Shown: piece by piece, positions 18,443-27,892 of the stretch
Numbering within the stretch: the first letter of the stretch is position 1
Layout: every line of letters begins with the position of its first letter
Origin: Caballeronia peredens
Lineage (GTDB): Bacteria > Pseudomonadota > Gammaproteobacteria > Burkholderiales > Burkholderiaceae
Direction: 5' to 3'
DNA: 64,000 bases
Assembly (NCBI GenBank): GCA_001544595.2
Contig: FCOH02000018.1
Span: 1 to 64,000, forward strand
Position numbers and translations under genes: made by a program
Notes under the pieces: model-generated
Told to the model about the DNA's origin: nothing
The model's database searches: none
Seen by the model: the letters and a program-made list of their open reading frames with translations, nothing else

Positions 18443-18562
18443 GGCGACTCCGTCGAACGAGGTTGAAAGTCAACCTGCAATTCTACTTCAGCCGTGTAAT
18501 TAAATTGTAAAGAATGATGCGGCACGTTGAAGCGCGCCGCATCCGCGACGGCTGGCGTACGA

Positions 18563-19435
<873 letters not shown>

Positions 19436-19448
19436 GTCGGCTTCCCCA

Positions 19449-20648
19449 TTAGTGTTGTGCGGCGGCGACGGCGCTGACGATCTTGTCGGCGGCATCGGCG
19501 AGATTTTCGGCGGCGATGATCGTGAGGCCGGACGTGCGCAGAATTTCGCGGCCGGCATCGACATTGGTGCCGGCCAGCCGCACGACCAGCGGCACGCGCA
19601 GGTCGACCTCACGCGCCGCGGCCACGACGCCTTGCGCGATCACGTCGCAGCGCATGATGCCGCCGAAGATGTTGACGAGAATGCCTTGCACTTTCGGGTC
19701 GCGCAGGATCAGCTTGAACGCGGTCGCGACGCGTTCCTGAGTCGCGCCGCCGCCGACGTCGAGAAAATTCGCGGGCTCGCTGCTGTAGAGCTTGATGATG
19801 TCCATCGTCGCCATCGCGAGGCCGGCGCCGTTCACCATGCAGCCGATGTTGCCGTCGAGCTTCACGTAATTCAGGCCGTGCTTCGCCGCTTCGATTTCAG
19901 CGGGATCTTCCTCGTCTTCGTCGCGCAGCTTCTCGATGTCGGGGTGGCGGTAGAGCGCGTTGTCGTCGAAATTGATCTTGGCGTCGAGCGCCATGACGTC
20001 GCCGGAGCCGGTCACGACGAGCGGATTCACCTCGACGATCGACGCGTCCAGATCGACGAACGCCTGATACAGCGCCGTGATGAACTTCGACGCCGCGCCG
20101 ACCTGCTTGCCGGTAAGACCGAGTCCGAAGGCGATTTGCCGCGTGTGAAAAGGCTGCAGACCGGTGGCGGGATCGATCGCGACCTTCAGGATTTTCTCCG
20201 GCGTGCGATGCGCGACTTCCTCGATTTCCATGCCGCCTTCGGTCGAGGCCATGATCGTGATGCACGATGTGGCCCGATCGACCAGCATGCCGAGATACAG
20301 CTCACGCGCGATGTCGCAGCCTTCCTCGACATACAGGCGCTTCACTTCCTTGCCCGCCGGCCCGGTCTGCTTTGTCACGAGCACCGACGCGAGCATCTTC
20401 TGCGCGTTCTCGCGCACCTCCGCCACCGACTTCACGACCCGCACGCCGCCCCGGCCTTCGGGATCGTTGGAAAATCGCCCGGCGCCGCGGCCGCCCGCGT
20501 GAATCTGCGACTTCACGACCCAGACGGGCCCGCCCAGCGCGTTCGCCGCGTCGGCCGCGTCCTGCGCGGAAAAGGCGACCCGGCCCTGCGGAACCGCGAC
20601 GCCGTACTTTCGCAGCAGCGCCTTCGCCTGATATTCGTGGATGTTCAT
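19449..20648 (-). CDS. sucC: Succinate (or malate)-CoA ligase, beta subunit
   Basis: 399 residues with an ATP-grasp N-terminus (MNIHEYQAKALLRKYGVAVP) and CoA-ligase C-terminus (DGNIGCMVNGAGLAMATMD; NFLDVGGGA; NIFGGIMRCD). It pairs with the alpha subunit encoded 13 nt downstream. The VPLVVRLAGTNV segment is closer to what I recall of malate-CoA ligase MtkA than of E. coli SucC, but other segments look like alphaproteobacterial SucC. An operator-like site lies 70 nt upstream. Substrate uncertain. Confidence 0.88.
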   Translation of the reverse strand: MNIHEYQAKALLRKYGVAVPQGRVAFSAQDAADAANALGGPVWVVKSQIHAGGRGAGRFSNDPEGRGGVRVVKSVAEVRENAQKMLASVLVTKQTGPAGKEVKRLYVEEGCDIARELYLGMLVDRATSCITIMASTEGGMEIEEVAHRTPEKILKVAIDPATGLQPFHTRQIAFGLGLTGKQVGAASKFITALYQAFVDLDASIVEVNPLVVTGSGDVMALDAKINFDDNALYRHPDIEKLRDEDEEDPAEIEAAKHGLNYVKLDGNIGCMVNGAGLAMATMDIIKLYSSEPANFLDVGGGATQERVATAFKLILRDPKVQGILVNIFGGIMRCDVIAQGVVAAAREVDLRVPLVVRLAGTNVDAGREILRTSGLTIIAAENLADAADKIVSAVAAAQH

Positions 20649-20717
20649 TGCGTCTCCTGAATCCTCTGATGGGAAATTGGCGCGAGCCGGAAAAGACCTC
20701 ACCAGTGGCGCCGTGAA

Positions 20718-20733
20718 ATACTGTATATCAGAT
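20718..20733 (+). promoter_or_regulatory. Operator-like site C upstream of the sucCD-like pair
   Basis: ATACTGTATATCAGAT, 70 nt upstream of the CoA-ligase beta start. It shares 12 invariant positions with sites A, B and D and is embedded in a larger palindrome. Confidence 0.65.
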
Positions 20734-20935
20734 TTCACGGCGAGCAAAAAACTTTCATCGAGCGTAATGCGCGAAGTTAAGCGGATGTTTAAGGGAAATG
20801 GCAGGACTAAGACGGTTGTTGCGACGCAACGCGCAAACCGTTGAGACCGCCTGAAATCGGCGCGATCAGCGGATATTGCAACGCAACACAGGGTTTTCGC
20901 TGAGCGGACTACAGTTGACTAATACTGTGTGTGGA

Positions 20936-20951
20936 ATATTGTATATCACAA
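20936..20951 (+). promoter_or_regulatory. Operator-like site D upstream of frc
   Basis: ATATTGTATATCACAA, 176 nt upstream of the frc ATG. It has the same TGTATATCA core as sites A-C with one core-flank change (CA for GA). Confidence 0.65.
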
Positions 20952-21127
20952 CGACAGAGCACGCCGGCGGTTTGCAGCGGGCGCGCGGATCGATCGCGGA
21001 GGCAGGAAGGGCGCGGTCGTTCGGCATTTTGAGTCGATCCGAACGTCGAAGTGCCGGACACGACGGCACAGACGGTGTACAAATAAACGTCGAACCTATA
21101 AACGTCGCAAGTGATTGGAGACAAGCC

Positions 21128-22390
21128 ATGACGGTGAACACTTCGGGCAAAGCGCTGGACGGCGTACGCATCCTGGACTTCACGCACGTGCAGTCGGGAC
21201 CGACCTGCACGCAGCTGCTCGCGTGGTTCGGTGCGGACGTGATCAAGGTCGAGCGCGCGGGCGCGGGCGACATCACGCGGGAGCAACTGCGCGACATTCC
21301 CGACGCGGACAGCCTCTACTTCACGATGCTCAACCACAACAAGCGCTCGATCACCATCGACACGAAGAATCCCGAAGGGAAGAAGGTGCTCGAGACGCTC
21401 GTGAAGAAGTGCGACGTGCTCGTCGAGAACTTTGCGCCGGGCGCGCTCGATCGCATGGGCTTCACGTGGGAGCGCATCCAGGAACTGAATCCGCGGATGA
21501 TCGTGGCTTCCGTGAAGGGCTTCGGACCCGGGCCGTATGAAGACTGCAAGGTCTACGAGAACGTCGCGCAATGCGCGGGCGGCGCGGCATCGACCACCGG
21601 CTTCGACGACGGCCCGCCGGTCGTCTCCGGCGCGCAGATCGGCGATTCGGGCACGGGCCTGCATCTCGCGCTCGGCATCGTCACCGCGCTGTATCAGCGC
21701 AACACGAGCGGGCGCGGCCAGAAAGTGCTCGCCGCGATGCAGGACGGCGTGCTCAATCTCTGCCGCGTGAAGCTGCGCGATCAGCAGCGGCTCGAACGCA
21801 CCGGCGTGATGAAGGAATATCCGCAGTATCCGAACGGCACTTTCGGCGAAGCCGTGCCGCGCGCGGGCAATGCGTCGGGCGGCGGCCAACCGGGCTGGAT
21901 CCTGAAGTGCAAGGGCTGGGAAACCGATCCGAACGCGTACATCTACTTCATCACGCAGGCGCCGGTGTGGGGCGCGATCTGCAAGGTGATCGGCCGCGAG
22001 GAATGGATCGATCATCCGGACTACAAGACGCCGAACGCGCGCCTGCCGCATCTGAAGGACATCTTCGCCGAGATCGAGCGCTGGACGATGTCGAAGACCA
22101 AGTTCCAGGCAATGGAAATTCTCAACAAGCACGACATTCCGTGCGGCCCGATTCTGTCGATGAAGGAAATCGCCGAGGACCAGTCATTGCGCAAGACGGG
22201 GACGATCGTCGAAGTGGATCATCCGGTGCGCGGCAAGTACCTGACGGTCGGCAATCCGATCAAGCTGTCCGACAGCCCGACCGAAGTCGCGCGTTCGCCG
22301 CTGCTCGGCGAGCATACGGATGAAGTCATGGCCGAACTCGGCTACTCGCCCGACCAGATCGCCACGCTGAAAAGCCTCGGCGCGATCTGA
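21128..22390 (+). CDS. frc: Formyl-CoA:oxalate CoA-transferase (CaiB/BaiF, class III)
   Basis: 420 residues. Frc hallmarks: LDFTHVQSGP with His20 and Gln22, catalytic aspartate Asp173 in IGDSGTG, the KLRDQQRLERTG helix, and the flexible glycine loop GGGQPGW before ILKCKGWETDP. It moves CoA onto oxalate to give oxalyl-CoA. Aligned from memory to the Oxalobacter enzyme, Trp48 is replaced by Gln53 (TREQLRD), so donor preference may differ. GGAG precedes the ATG at 21128; upstream in-frame ATGs lack such a site. No oxalyl-CoA decarboxylase gene is adjacent, unlike the classical frc-oxc pair. Confidence 0.9.
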   Translation: MTVNTSGKALDGVRILDFTHVQSGPTCTQLLAWFGADVIKVERAGAGDITREQLRDIPDADSLYFTMLNHNKRSITIDTKNPEGKKVLETLVKKCDVLVENFAPGALDRMGFTWERIQELNPRMIVASVKGFGPGPYEDCKVYENVAQCAGGAASTTGFDDGPPVVSGAQIGDSGTGLHLALGIVTALYQRNTSGRGQKVLAAMQDGVLNLCRVKLRDQQRLERTGVMKEYPQYPNGTFGEAVPRAGNASGGGQPGWILKCKGWETDPNAYIYFITQAPVWGAICKVIGREEWIDHPDYKTPNARLPHLKDIFAEIERWTMSKTKFQAMEILNKHDIPCGPILSMKEIAEDQSLRKTGTIVEVDHPVRGKYLTVGNPIKLSDSPTEVARSPLLGEHTDEVMAELGYSPDQIATLKSLGAI

Positions 22391-22704
22391 CAGCCAGCCG
22401 GCACGCAATTGCTCTGACTGCCGCCGCCTTCGCGAGAAGGCAGCGTGGAACCGGCACGCCCATGAAAACGGAGACAGTCTGACGAATCGTCCGGTTGTCC
22501 GGAAGTGCAGTGCAGCCGACCCGTCGTCCACACGCGAGCGCCCGGCGCGAAGCCGCGTACCGGCGTATGCGTCCGCGAGCGGTGCCCGGCGCGAAATGCA
22601 AATGGGCGCGCAGAGCCGGGCAGATGCAAGGAGCAAGGAGGAGGGGACGAGGGCGCGGACCACGCATGTCCGCGCCCTATTACAACACTACAAGGGATAC
22701 TGAC
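22391..22704. other. 314-bp frc/FAH intergenic region with hairpin
   Basis: No supported gene. The main feature is a perfect 10-bp inverted repeat GGGCGCGGAC/GTCCGCGCCC (22651-22660, 22668-22677; 7-nt loop) followed by TATTA. It may be a weak terminator, an mRNA 5' stabiliser or an attenuator. It sits only 14 nt before the AAGGGA ribosome site of the next gene. Confidence 0.5.
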
Positions 22705-23493
22705 GTGAGCACCTGGATTCGTTTTCGCGATACTGACGGCAACATCGGCTTCGGCACGCTCGATCAACACTCGGGACGCGTCGTGCAGCACGACGGCACG
22801 ATGTTCGAGCGCCCGCGCCCGACCGATATTTCCTACGCCGCCGATGATCTCGCGCTGCTGGCGCCCTGTCAGCCGAGCAAGGTCATCGCGCTGTGGAACA
22901 ACTATTACGCGCTGTCGCAGAAGCTCGACAAGGCGCCGCCGCAGCATCCGCTCTTTCTCATCAAGCCGCCGATGTCGGTGATCGGGCCGGCCGCGGCGAT
23001 CCGCCGGCCGAAGAGCTATCACGGCAAGATCGCCTACGAGGGTGAACTGGGCATCGTGATCGGCAAGACGGTGAGCGGGGCGTCGGTCGAGGAGGCGGAA
23101 GCCGCGATCTTCGGCTACACCTGCGTGAACGACGTCACCGCGATCGAACTGCTGCAGGAAGATCCCAACTTCGCGCAGTGGTGCCGCTCCAAGGGTTTCG
23201 ACACGTTCACCTGTCTCGGGCCCGCGATCGTCACGCCGGACAACGGCTTCGACTGGCGTTCGGCGCACGTCGTCACGACGCTCGACGGCGTCGAACGCCA
23301 GAACTACCCGCTCGACGACATGATCTTCTCGCCCGCCGAGCAGGTGAGCATGCTGTCGCACGACATGACGCTCGTACCCGGCGACGTGATCGCGTGCGGC
23401 ACGTCGATCGGCGTCGGCTCGATCAAGGACGGCGCGCGCGTGGACGTGTCGATCGCGGGCATCGGCACGCTGTCGAACGTGCTGGCCGCCTGA
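22705..23493 (+). CDS. Fumarylacetoacetate hydrolase (FAH) family protein
   Basis: 262 residues from a GTG start with AAGGGA upstream. An in-frame ATG 42 nt upstream gives a non-family extension, so I prefer the GTG. Family signature: acidic metal ligands in YEGELGIVIG, the VNDVTA turn, and the C-terminal LVPGDVIACGTSIGVGSIKD glycine-rich end. Members hydrolyse or decarboxylate acylpyruvates, oxaloacetate or fumarylacetoacetate with Mg2+. Context with oxalate genes could mean oxaloacetate or acylpyruvate chemistry, but the substrate is unknown. Confidence 0.85.
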   Translation: MSTWIRFRDTDGNIGFGTLDQHSGRVVQHDGTMFERPRPTDISYAADDLALLAPCQPSKVIALWNNYYALSQKLDKAPPQHPLFLIKPPMSVIGPAAAIRRPKSYHGKIAYEGELGIVIGKTVSGASVEEAEAAIFGYTCVNDVTAIELLQEDPNFAQWCRSKGFDTFTCLGPAIVTPDNGFDWRSAHVVTTLDGVERQNYPLDDMIFSPAEQVSMLSHDMTLVPGDVIACGTSIGVGSIKDGARVDVSIAGIGTLSNVLAA

Positions 23494-23504
23494 AGGAGCC
23501 ACGC

Positions 23505-24188
23505 ATGTCCGACGTTCTGGCCGGCGCGCTCTGTGTGTTCGCGGCGCTGTCGGCGGGCTCGCCGACGCGCGCGCGTGCGGCATGGCAGGCCGGCGCGGGT
23601 GTGGTTGCGGCGTGCTTCATCGGCGGCGCGTCGGTTGCCGCGGCGCTCCTGCTCGCAGCGTGCGCGGCGTTTCTGTTCTTCCGGCCGGCGCGCCCCGCGC
23701 CAAGCGTGCCTGCTTCGATGCAATCGTTGCTGGTCACGCTGGCGTTTATCGCGTGGCTGTTGCCGGACGCGCTGCGCTCGAACGGCGCAGTTGCCGCGCT
23801 CGCGGGCGGTGCGGCCGCCGCCTGGTTTTGTCTCGCCGAGGTCCGCGTCACAAGCACCGCGCCGCAGCGGCAAGGCACCGCGCTGCATCTGACGGCCGCC
23901 GGCGCCTGCGCGGCGCTCGCGTATGCAGCGGGCGCCGAACCGGGCGCGCTGGCCGTGCTGGCGGTGATCGCGATGCTCGCGCTCATCGGCGCGCACCTGT
24001 CGCTCGCGCTGGGCGGCGCGGCCGGGGCACCGGTCGCGAGCGTCATGAGCGGCGCGGCTGCGTGCGGCCTGGCGGTCGCGGCGGCGGACGATGGCGCGCT
24101 CGTCGTCGCGTGTATCGCGCTGGTGATCGGCTGCCTGCAATCGTCGTCGCTTGCGCGCCTCGTGCGCTTCGTGCGCCAGGCGCCGTAA
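23505..24188 (+). CDS. Unknown integral membrane protein (227 aa)
   Basis: A very Ala-rich, hydrophobic protein with about six to eight predicted membrane spans starting in MSDVLAGALCVFAALSAG. AAGGAG precedes the ATG, only 11 nt after the FAH stop, so the two are almost certainly co-transcribed. I do not recognise a family. Its place suggests a membrane function in the same pathway, but that is inference. A strong hairpin follows. Confidence 0.7.
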   Translation: MSDVLAGALCVFAALSAGSPTRARAAWQAGAGVVAACFIGGASVAAALLLAACAAFLFFRPARPAPSVPASMQSLLVTLAFIAWLLPDALRSNGAVAALAGGAAAAWFCLAEVRVTSTAPQRQGTALHLTAAGACAALAYAAGAEPGALAVLAVIAMLALIGAHLSLALGGAAGAPVASVMSGAAACGLAVAAADDGALVVACIALVIGCLQSSSLARLVRFVRQAP

Positions 24189-24192
24189 AAAC

Positions 24193-24227
24193 GACAAAGC
24201 CGGCGCGGGACACGCGCCGGCTTTGTC
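24193..24227. terminator. Hairpin terminator after the membrane-protein gene
   Basis: GACAAAGCCGGCGC (24193-24206) pairs perfectly with GCGCCGGCTTTGTC (24214-24227) around a 7-nt loop. It lies between convergent genes and probably ends both. Confidence 0.75.
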
Positions 24228-24258
24228 ATCGAACCTTAAGCTCGCGGCGTGGACCGCA

Positions 24259-24513
24259 TCAACGATCGCGATTCCACAGCGCGCCGAGCACGAATCCGAC
24301 CGCCGCCGCGATCAGCACGCCCTGAATCGGCTGACTCGCCACCGCCGTGCGGACATTGTCGACCGTCTGCCCGTAGCTCTGCTGAAGCGAGCCGAAAGCC
24401 TCGCGCACTTTGCCTTCCGCCTGCAACTGTTCATCGCCTGTCAGCGCGCCGACCGCGTCCTGCACCTTGCCGGCCACTTTTTGCGCCGCGCCTTCCACCT
24501 GATCCTGCACCAT
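24259..24513 (-). CDS. CsbD-like stress protein
   Basis: 84 residues. The N-terminal half is an amphipathic repeat typical of the CsbD family (MVQDQVEGAAQKVAGKVQDA, then VGALTGDEQLQAEGKVREAFG). It ends in one membrane helix (GVLIAAAVGFVLGALW). CsbD-like proteins are general-stress proteins of unknown biochemistry. The gene is in the same direction as the adjoining response-regulator/KaiC pair. Confidence 0.85.
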   Translation of the reverse strand: MVQDQVEGAAQKVAGKVQDAVGALTGDEQLQAEGKVREAFGSLQQSYGQTVDNVRTAVASQPIQGVLIAAAVGFVLGALWNRDR

Positions 24514-24623
24514 GGTGCCTCCCGTTTCGGTTGTGCGGTTTCTCTGGAATCCGTGTAAATCCGATTACACCGGAACGCACTACAGCAGCACGCTTCGTGC
24601 CCAGACTCGCCCGGCCGGATCGA

Positions 24624-24980
24624 TCACGCCGGGCCGATCAGGCGCTGGACCGTCGCGAGCAGATCGTCGATGGAAAGCGGCTTCCGCCGAAACTGCGCAT
24701 TCGGATGCTCGAGCGCCGGCGCGTTGGCGGCCGCGCTCATGAGAATCACGGGCACCTGCGCGAGCCCGTCGCTCGCGGCGAGCGCGCGGATCAGTTCGAC
24801 GCCGTCCATGTGCGGCATCATCCAGTCGGTGATGACGAGCGCGGGCGGCGTGGAGCGCGCGGCGTCGAGGGCGCTGCGCCCGTTGGACGCGGTCGTGACC
24901 TCGTAGCCCTCCATTTCGAGCACGAGCCGCCACGTAGTCAGAATGTCGAATTCATCGTCGACGACGAGAATTTTTTTCAT
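24624..24980 (-). CDS. Single-domain response regulator
   Basis: 118 residues, a receiver domain only: acidic pocket Asp8/Asp9 (VVDDE), phospho-acceptor Asp52 in VITDWMMPHMDG, the switch region LMSAA, and a Lys in FRRKPLS. There is no output domain, so it acts by protein contact. Its ATG overlaps the stop of the KaiC-like gene (ATGA), implying translational coupling and a shared task. No histidine kinase is present nearby. Confidence 0.92.
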   Translation of the reverse strand: MKKILVVDDEFDILTTWRLVLEMEGYEVTTASNGRSALDAARSTPPALVITDWMMPHMDGVELIRALAASDGLAQVPVILMSAAANAPALEHPNAQFRRKPLSIDDLLATVQRLIGPA

Positions 24981-26488
24981 GCGCGCGCGCCGGGGTCCGA
25001 CACAGAGAGCGCGGGCGCCACCGACGGATGCCCGGACAGCAGGCCCGTCGGTCCGATGAAGCCTTCGCTGATATGCAGGCCGCGCGCGTCGATCGTGAGC
25101 CTGCGGATCGCCGAGTCGTGCGAGCCTTCGCGCTGCTTCACGATCGACACCATCCGGTACAGCGACGAGTTCGCCTCGACATAACGCATGAACACGATGT
25201 TCTCCGTCATCGCGGAGGCGCGCAGCGTGGCGGGCGGCGTGGCATCGCCGAACAGCGGCATTTCCTCGGTCAGGATGGTCGTCACGCCCGCTTCGCGCAG
25301 ACGGTGCGACAACGCATTCAGAAAGAGTCCGAAGCGCTCGGTGCGGTTCGCGGACTGCAAAAACCCGTCGACGCCGTCGACGACTAAACGCGACGCCTTC
25401 GTGCGCCGCACTGCGCCGATCAGTTCGACCGCGAGTTCGTCGATCGCCAGTTCGACGGCCGGATGCCAGTGAATCGTGAGGCGTCCGTCCTGCAAGGCCG
25501 GCGCGAGATCGATGCCGACCGACTGCGCCTTCGTGATCAGACGCTCCGGCGACTCGTAGAAGCCGAAATAGACGCAGCGCTCGCCGCGCTCGACGCCCGC
25601 CTGCAGGAACTTGAGCGACAGCAGCGTCTTGCCGATGCCCGAAGGCCCGACCAGCGTGGTGGTCGAGCCGCGCACGACGCCGCCGCCCAGCATCTGGTCG
25701 AAGTCGGCGAAACCGAAGGCGAGGCGGCTCGTGAAATCGGGCATGTCCTGTTCGCGCGCCGCCGACGACTCGATGCGCGGAAACGTCACGAGACCGTCTT
25801 CGGTGATCTTGAAGAAGTGCTTGCCGAGCAGATGATCGCGCGCGCGCAGCTTGTGGACTTCGATTTCGCGCGCGCGCCGCATGCCCGTGTTGTAGCGGTT
25901 CAGCTCGATGAGACCGTCGACGAGCGTGTGTTCCGGATGCGGCTCGTTGCCCGAAAGCGGCGCGAGGATCAGCGTCGTGCAGCGTGCGGCGCTCACGAAC
26001 GCCGAGAGTTCGTGGATGAATTGCGAGAGTTCGAGCTCCGTCGAGCTGAACTCGCGGGCGCTGCGAAAACCGTCGATCACCATGAAGCGCGGGCGGCTCG
26101 TCTTGATCGTCGCGGCGATCAGCGCGAGAAAGCCCGAGAGGCCGTCGCGCATCAGTTCGTGATAGCCCGAGACGAAGAGCATGCGGTCGGAGATCGCGTC
26201 GTCGTTATAGAACGAAAGGCCCTTCAGATGCGAAAGCAGCTTGGTGTGCGACTCCGCGATCAGCGTGATGTACAGCACCATGTCGCCCTGGTTCACGCGG
26301 TGAAAGCCGATTTGCGATGACAGGATCGTCTTGCCCGCGCCCGCCATCCCTTCGATCAGATACAGGCCGCCTTCGACAAAGCCGCCGCCCAGAATGTCGT
26401 CCAGACCCGCAACGCCGGTCGTGACGTTGCCGTCGTTGACGGCAGCTTGCCTGGAAGGATCGGTCGATAGGTTGTCGTCTTGAATCAT
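24977..26488 (-). CDS. KaiC-like double-domain RecA-fold ATPase
   Basis: 503 residues from the ATG at 26488 (start uncertain; a longer frame extends upstream and the ribosome site is weak). There are two KaiC/RadA-type domains: P-loops GMAGAGKT (47-54) and GPSGIGKT (281-288), Walker B at RFMVIDG (134-140) and RLVVDG (367-372). Unlike cyanobacterial KaiC, kaiA and kaiB are absent. In other bacteria KaiC homologues pair with response regulators or kinases in stress signalling. The coupled receiver protein downstream fits that pattern. Confidence 0.9.
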   Translation of the reverse strand: MIQDDNLSTDPSRQAAVNDGNVTTGVAGLDDILGGGFVEGGLYLIEGMAGAGKTILSSQIGFHRVNQGDMVLYITLIAESHTKLLSHLKGLSFYNDDAISDRMLFVSGYHELMRDGLSGFLALIAATIKTSRPRFMVIDGFRSAREFSSTELELSQFIHELSAFVSAARCTTLILAPLSGNEPHPEHTLVDGLIELNRYNTGMRRAREIEVHKLRARDHLLGKHFFKITEDGLVTFPRIESSAAREQDMPDFTSRLAFGFADFDQMLGGGVVRGSTTTLVGPSGIGKTLLSLKFLQAGVERGERCVYFGFYESPERLITKAQSVGIDLAPALQDGRLTIHWHPAVELAIDELAVELIGAVRRTKASRLVVDGVDGFLQSANRTERFGLFLNALSHRLREAGVTTILTEEMPLFGDATPPATLRASAMTENIVFMRYVEANSSLYRMVSIVKQREGSHDSAIRRLTIDARGLHISEGFIGPTGLLSGHPSVAPALSVSDPGARA

Positions 26489-26847
26489 GGCATTTTCGTT
26501 TTTACTTGGCGGACCGGCGTCTGGCGAAGGCGAATTATGGCTGACTCTGGTCAAGCTGTGTCCGCTGCCATGCCTTTCCGTCTGCGCGGCCCGGGCTTCT
26601 TGCGAACCGGCGGGCCGTTTGATCGTGTCTGCGCGCACAAGGAATCGTTCACATCCGCATTTATTGCGCCCGCGCCGCCGGATGTGTCGAGAAAACCCGC
26701 GGCGGACTCAAGAAGAGTTTGAGAACCGTCTCATGTTCAGCCAGCCCGGTCGCTGTTGAAATAGCGAACATGCAACACGTTGGCGCGGTTTGCCGGTTTT
26801 GGCCGCTCCATCCCGGCGCTTTGCGCGTCCCACTTGCCGTCATTGTC

Positions 26848-27123
26848 ATGCACCGTTCATTCTCGTTTCCGGGCGCGCCCGCGCTCGTTGCCTGCCTTTT
26901 TCTCTTCTCGGCTGCCGCCGCACCGGTACACGCCAGCGAGCCGTTGCCCGATGCGCGCATGCTTTCTTCCGCGCCATTCGAGTTTCGGGCGGACACCGGC
27001 ATTTTTTCGCGCATGCCCGGCGATACGTCGGATACCAATATTTTCAAGCCGCGCGAAACCATGCGAAACGCAAGCGAACCCGGCTCGCTCGACAATCGTT
27101 TCAAGCGCCGCTTGATGCTCTGA
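26848..27123 (+). CDS. Small exported unknown protein (91 aa)
   Basis: From the ATG at 26848 the product has a signal peptide (MHRSFSFPGAPALVACLFLF, then a cleavable SAAAAPVHA) and a short polar mature part ending KRRLML. The longer upstream frame adds unlikely residues. No family recognised. It lies divergent to the KaiC-like gene with about 360 bp between, a stretch in which I saw no other gene. Confidence 0.5.
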   Translation: MHRSFSFPGAPALVACLFLFSAAAAPVHASEPLPDARMLSSAPFEFRADTGIFSRMPGDTSDTNIFKPRETMRNASEPGSLDNRFKRRLML

Positions 27124-27235
27124 AAATTGCGCGCGGACATTGCTTCGGATAAATCATTCGAACCTCTGGAATTGACGGCGTGCGAAAGCCATAATCCAGT
27201 CCGGGCGACGTATCGTGCCGTTATGGATAATCGCA

Positions 27236-27877
27236 ATGAAGCGCCGGGCAATTGCAGAAATCGCGCTGATCGCGGCCGCCTTGCTGGCGCCGCTCGTGCA
27301 GGCTGAAGCTGCGGGCGATACGCGCGCGGCGCCGCCGTCGGTCAGACCGGACGATTCCGCTGCGGCCAATGGCGACGTCGCGGAATTCGAGGCGTTGATT
27401 GCCGCGGGCAAAATCACCGATATGCGTAAAACGCTGAACGGCAGTTATGGCGCGATGCTCTCGTATTATCCCGAGATGATGATTTATTACGTCGCGCTGT
27501 TTCAGCAGAATAAATTCTGGCGCGTATTCAAGACGCAAAACGACGTGCGCGCCGAAGCGGTTTATGCCGATTTCTCGAAATCGACCGTCACGCTCGCCGA
27601 TGCGGAAATCCGGCGCATCAAACTGGAAGCGGAAACGGCCTTCGCCGACAGGCAGATCGCGGCGCAGCAGGAACGCGCCAACCGATTGCAGGCGGATCTC
27701 GATGTCGCCCGCTCGCAGCAAGGCCAGGTGGCGGCTTATCAACAGGAACAGCAGAACGCGATCCGCGAGCTGCGCACCGGGCAGGCCGCCGCGCAGGCGC
27801 AATTGCGCGCGCTGCAACTACGCGTGCAGGAACTGCAGAAGCAGGCCGACGGCGATCTTCCGTCGCCCGCGAAGTAA
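27236..27877 (+). CDS. DUF2968 family exported protein
   Basis: 213 residues with an N-terminal signal peptide (MKRRAIAEIALIAAALLAPL then VQAEA). The DUF2968 core YGAMLSYYPEMMIYYVALFQ follows, then a long coiled coil (about 125-205, KLEAETAFADRQIAAQQERA and Gln-rich heptads). The family is found mainly in Burkholderia and relatives and has no assigned function; a periplasmic structural or envelope role is likely. I chose the ATG at 27236 because it begins the signal peptide. Confidence 0.85.
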   Translation: MKRRAIAEIALIAAALLAPLVQAEAAGDTRAAPPSVRPDDSAAANGDVAEFEALIAAGKITDMRKTLNGSYGAMLSYYPEMMIYYVALFQQNKFWRVFKTQNDVRAEAVYADFSKSTVTLADAEIRRIKLEAETAFADRQIAAQQERANRLQADLDVARSQQGQVAAYQQEQQNAIRELRTGQAAAQAQLRALQLRVQELQKQADGDLPSPAK

Positions 27878-27892
27878 CGGCGCGGCCGCCGC

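Larger units (their letters stand above)
20649..21127. promoter_or_regulatory. Divergent control region sucCD-like / frc
   Basis: 479 bases without a gene. It holds operator-like sites C and D, a palindrome CCGTGAAAT-N12-ATTTCACGG that encloses site C (20711-20740), the perfect palindrome GTTGCGACGCAAC (20818-20830), and two direct copies of ATAAACGTCG 15 bp apart (21083-21092, 21098-21107) just before the frc ribosome site. Confidence 0.65.
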
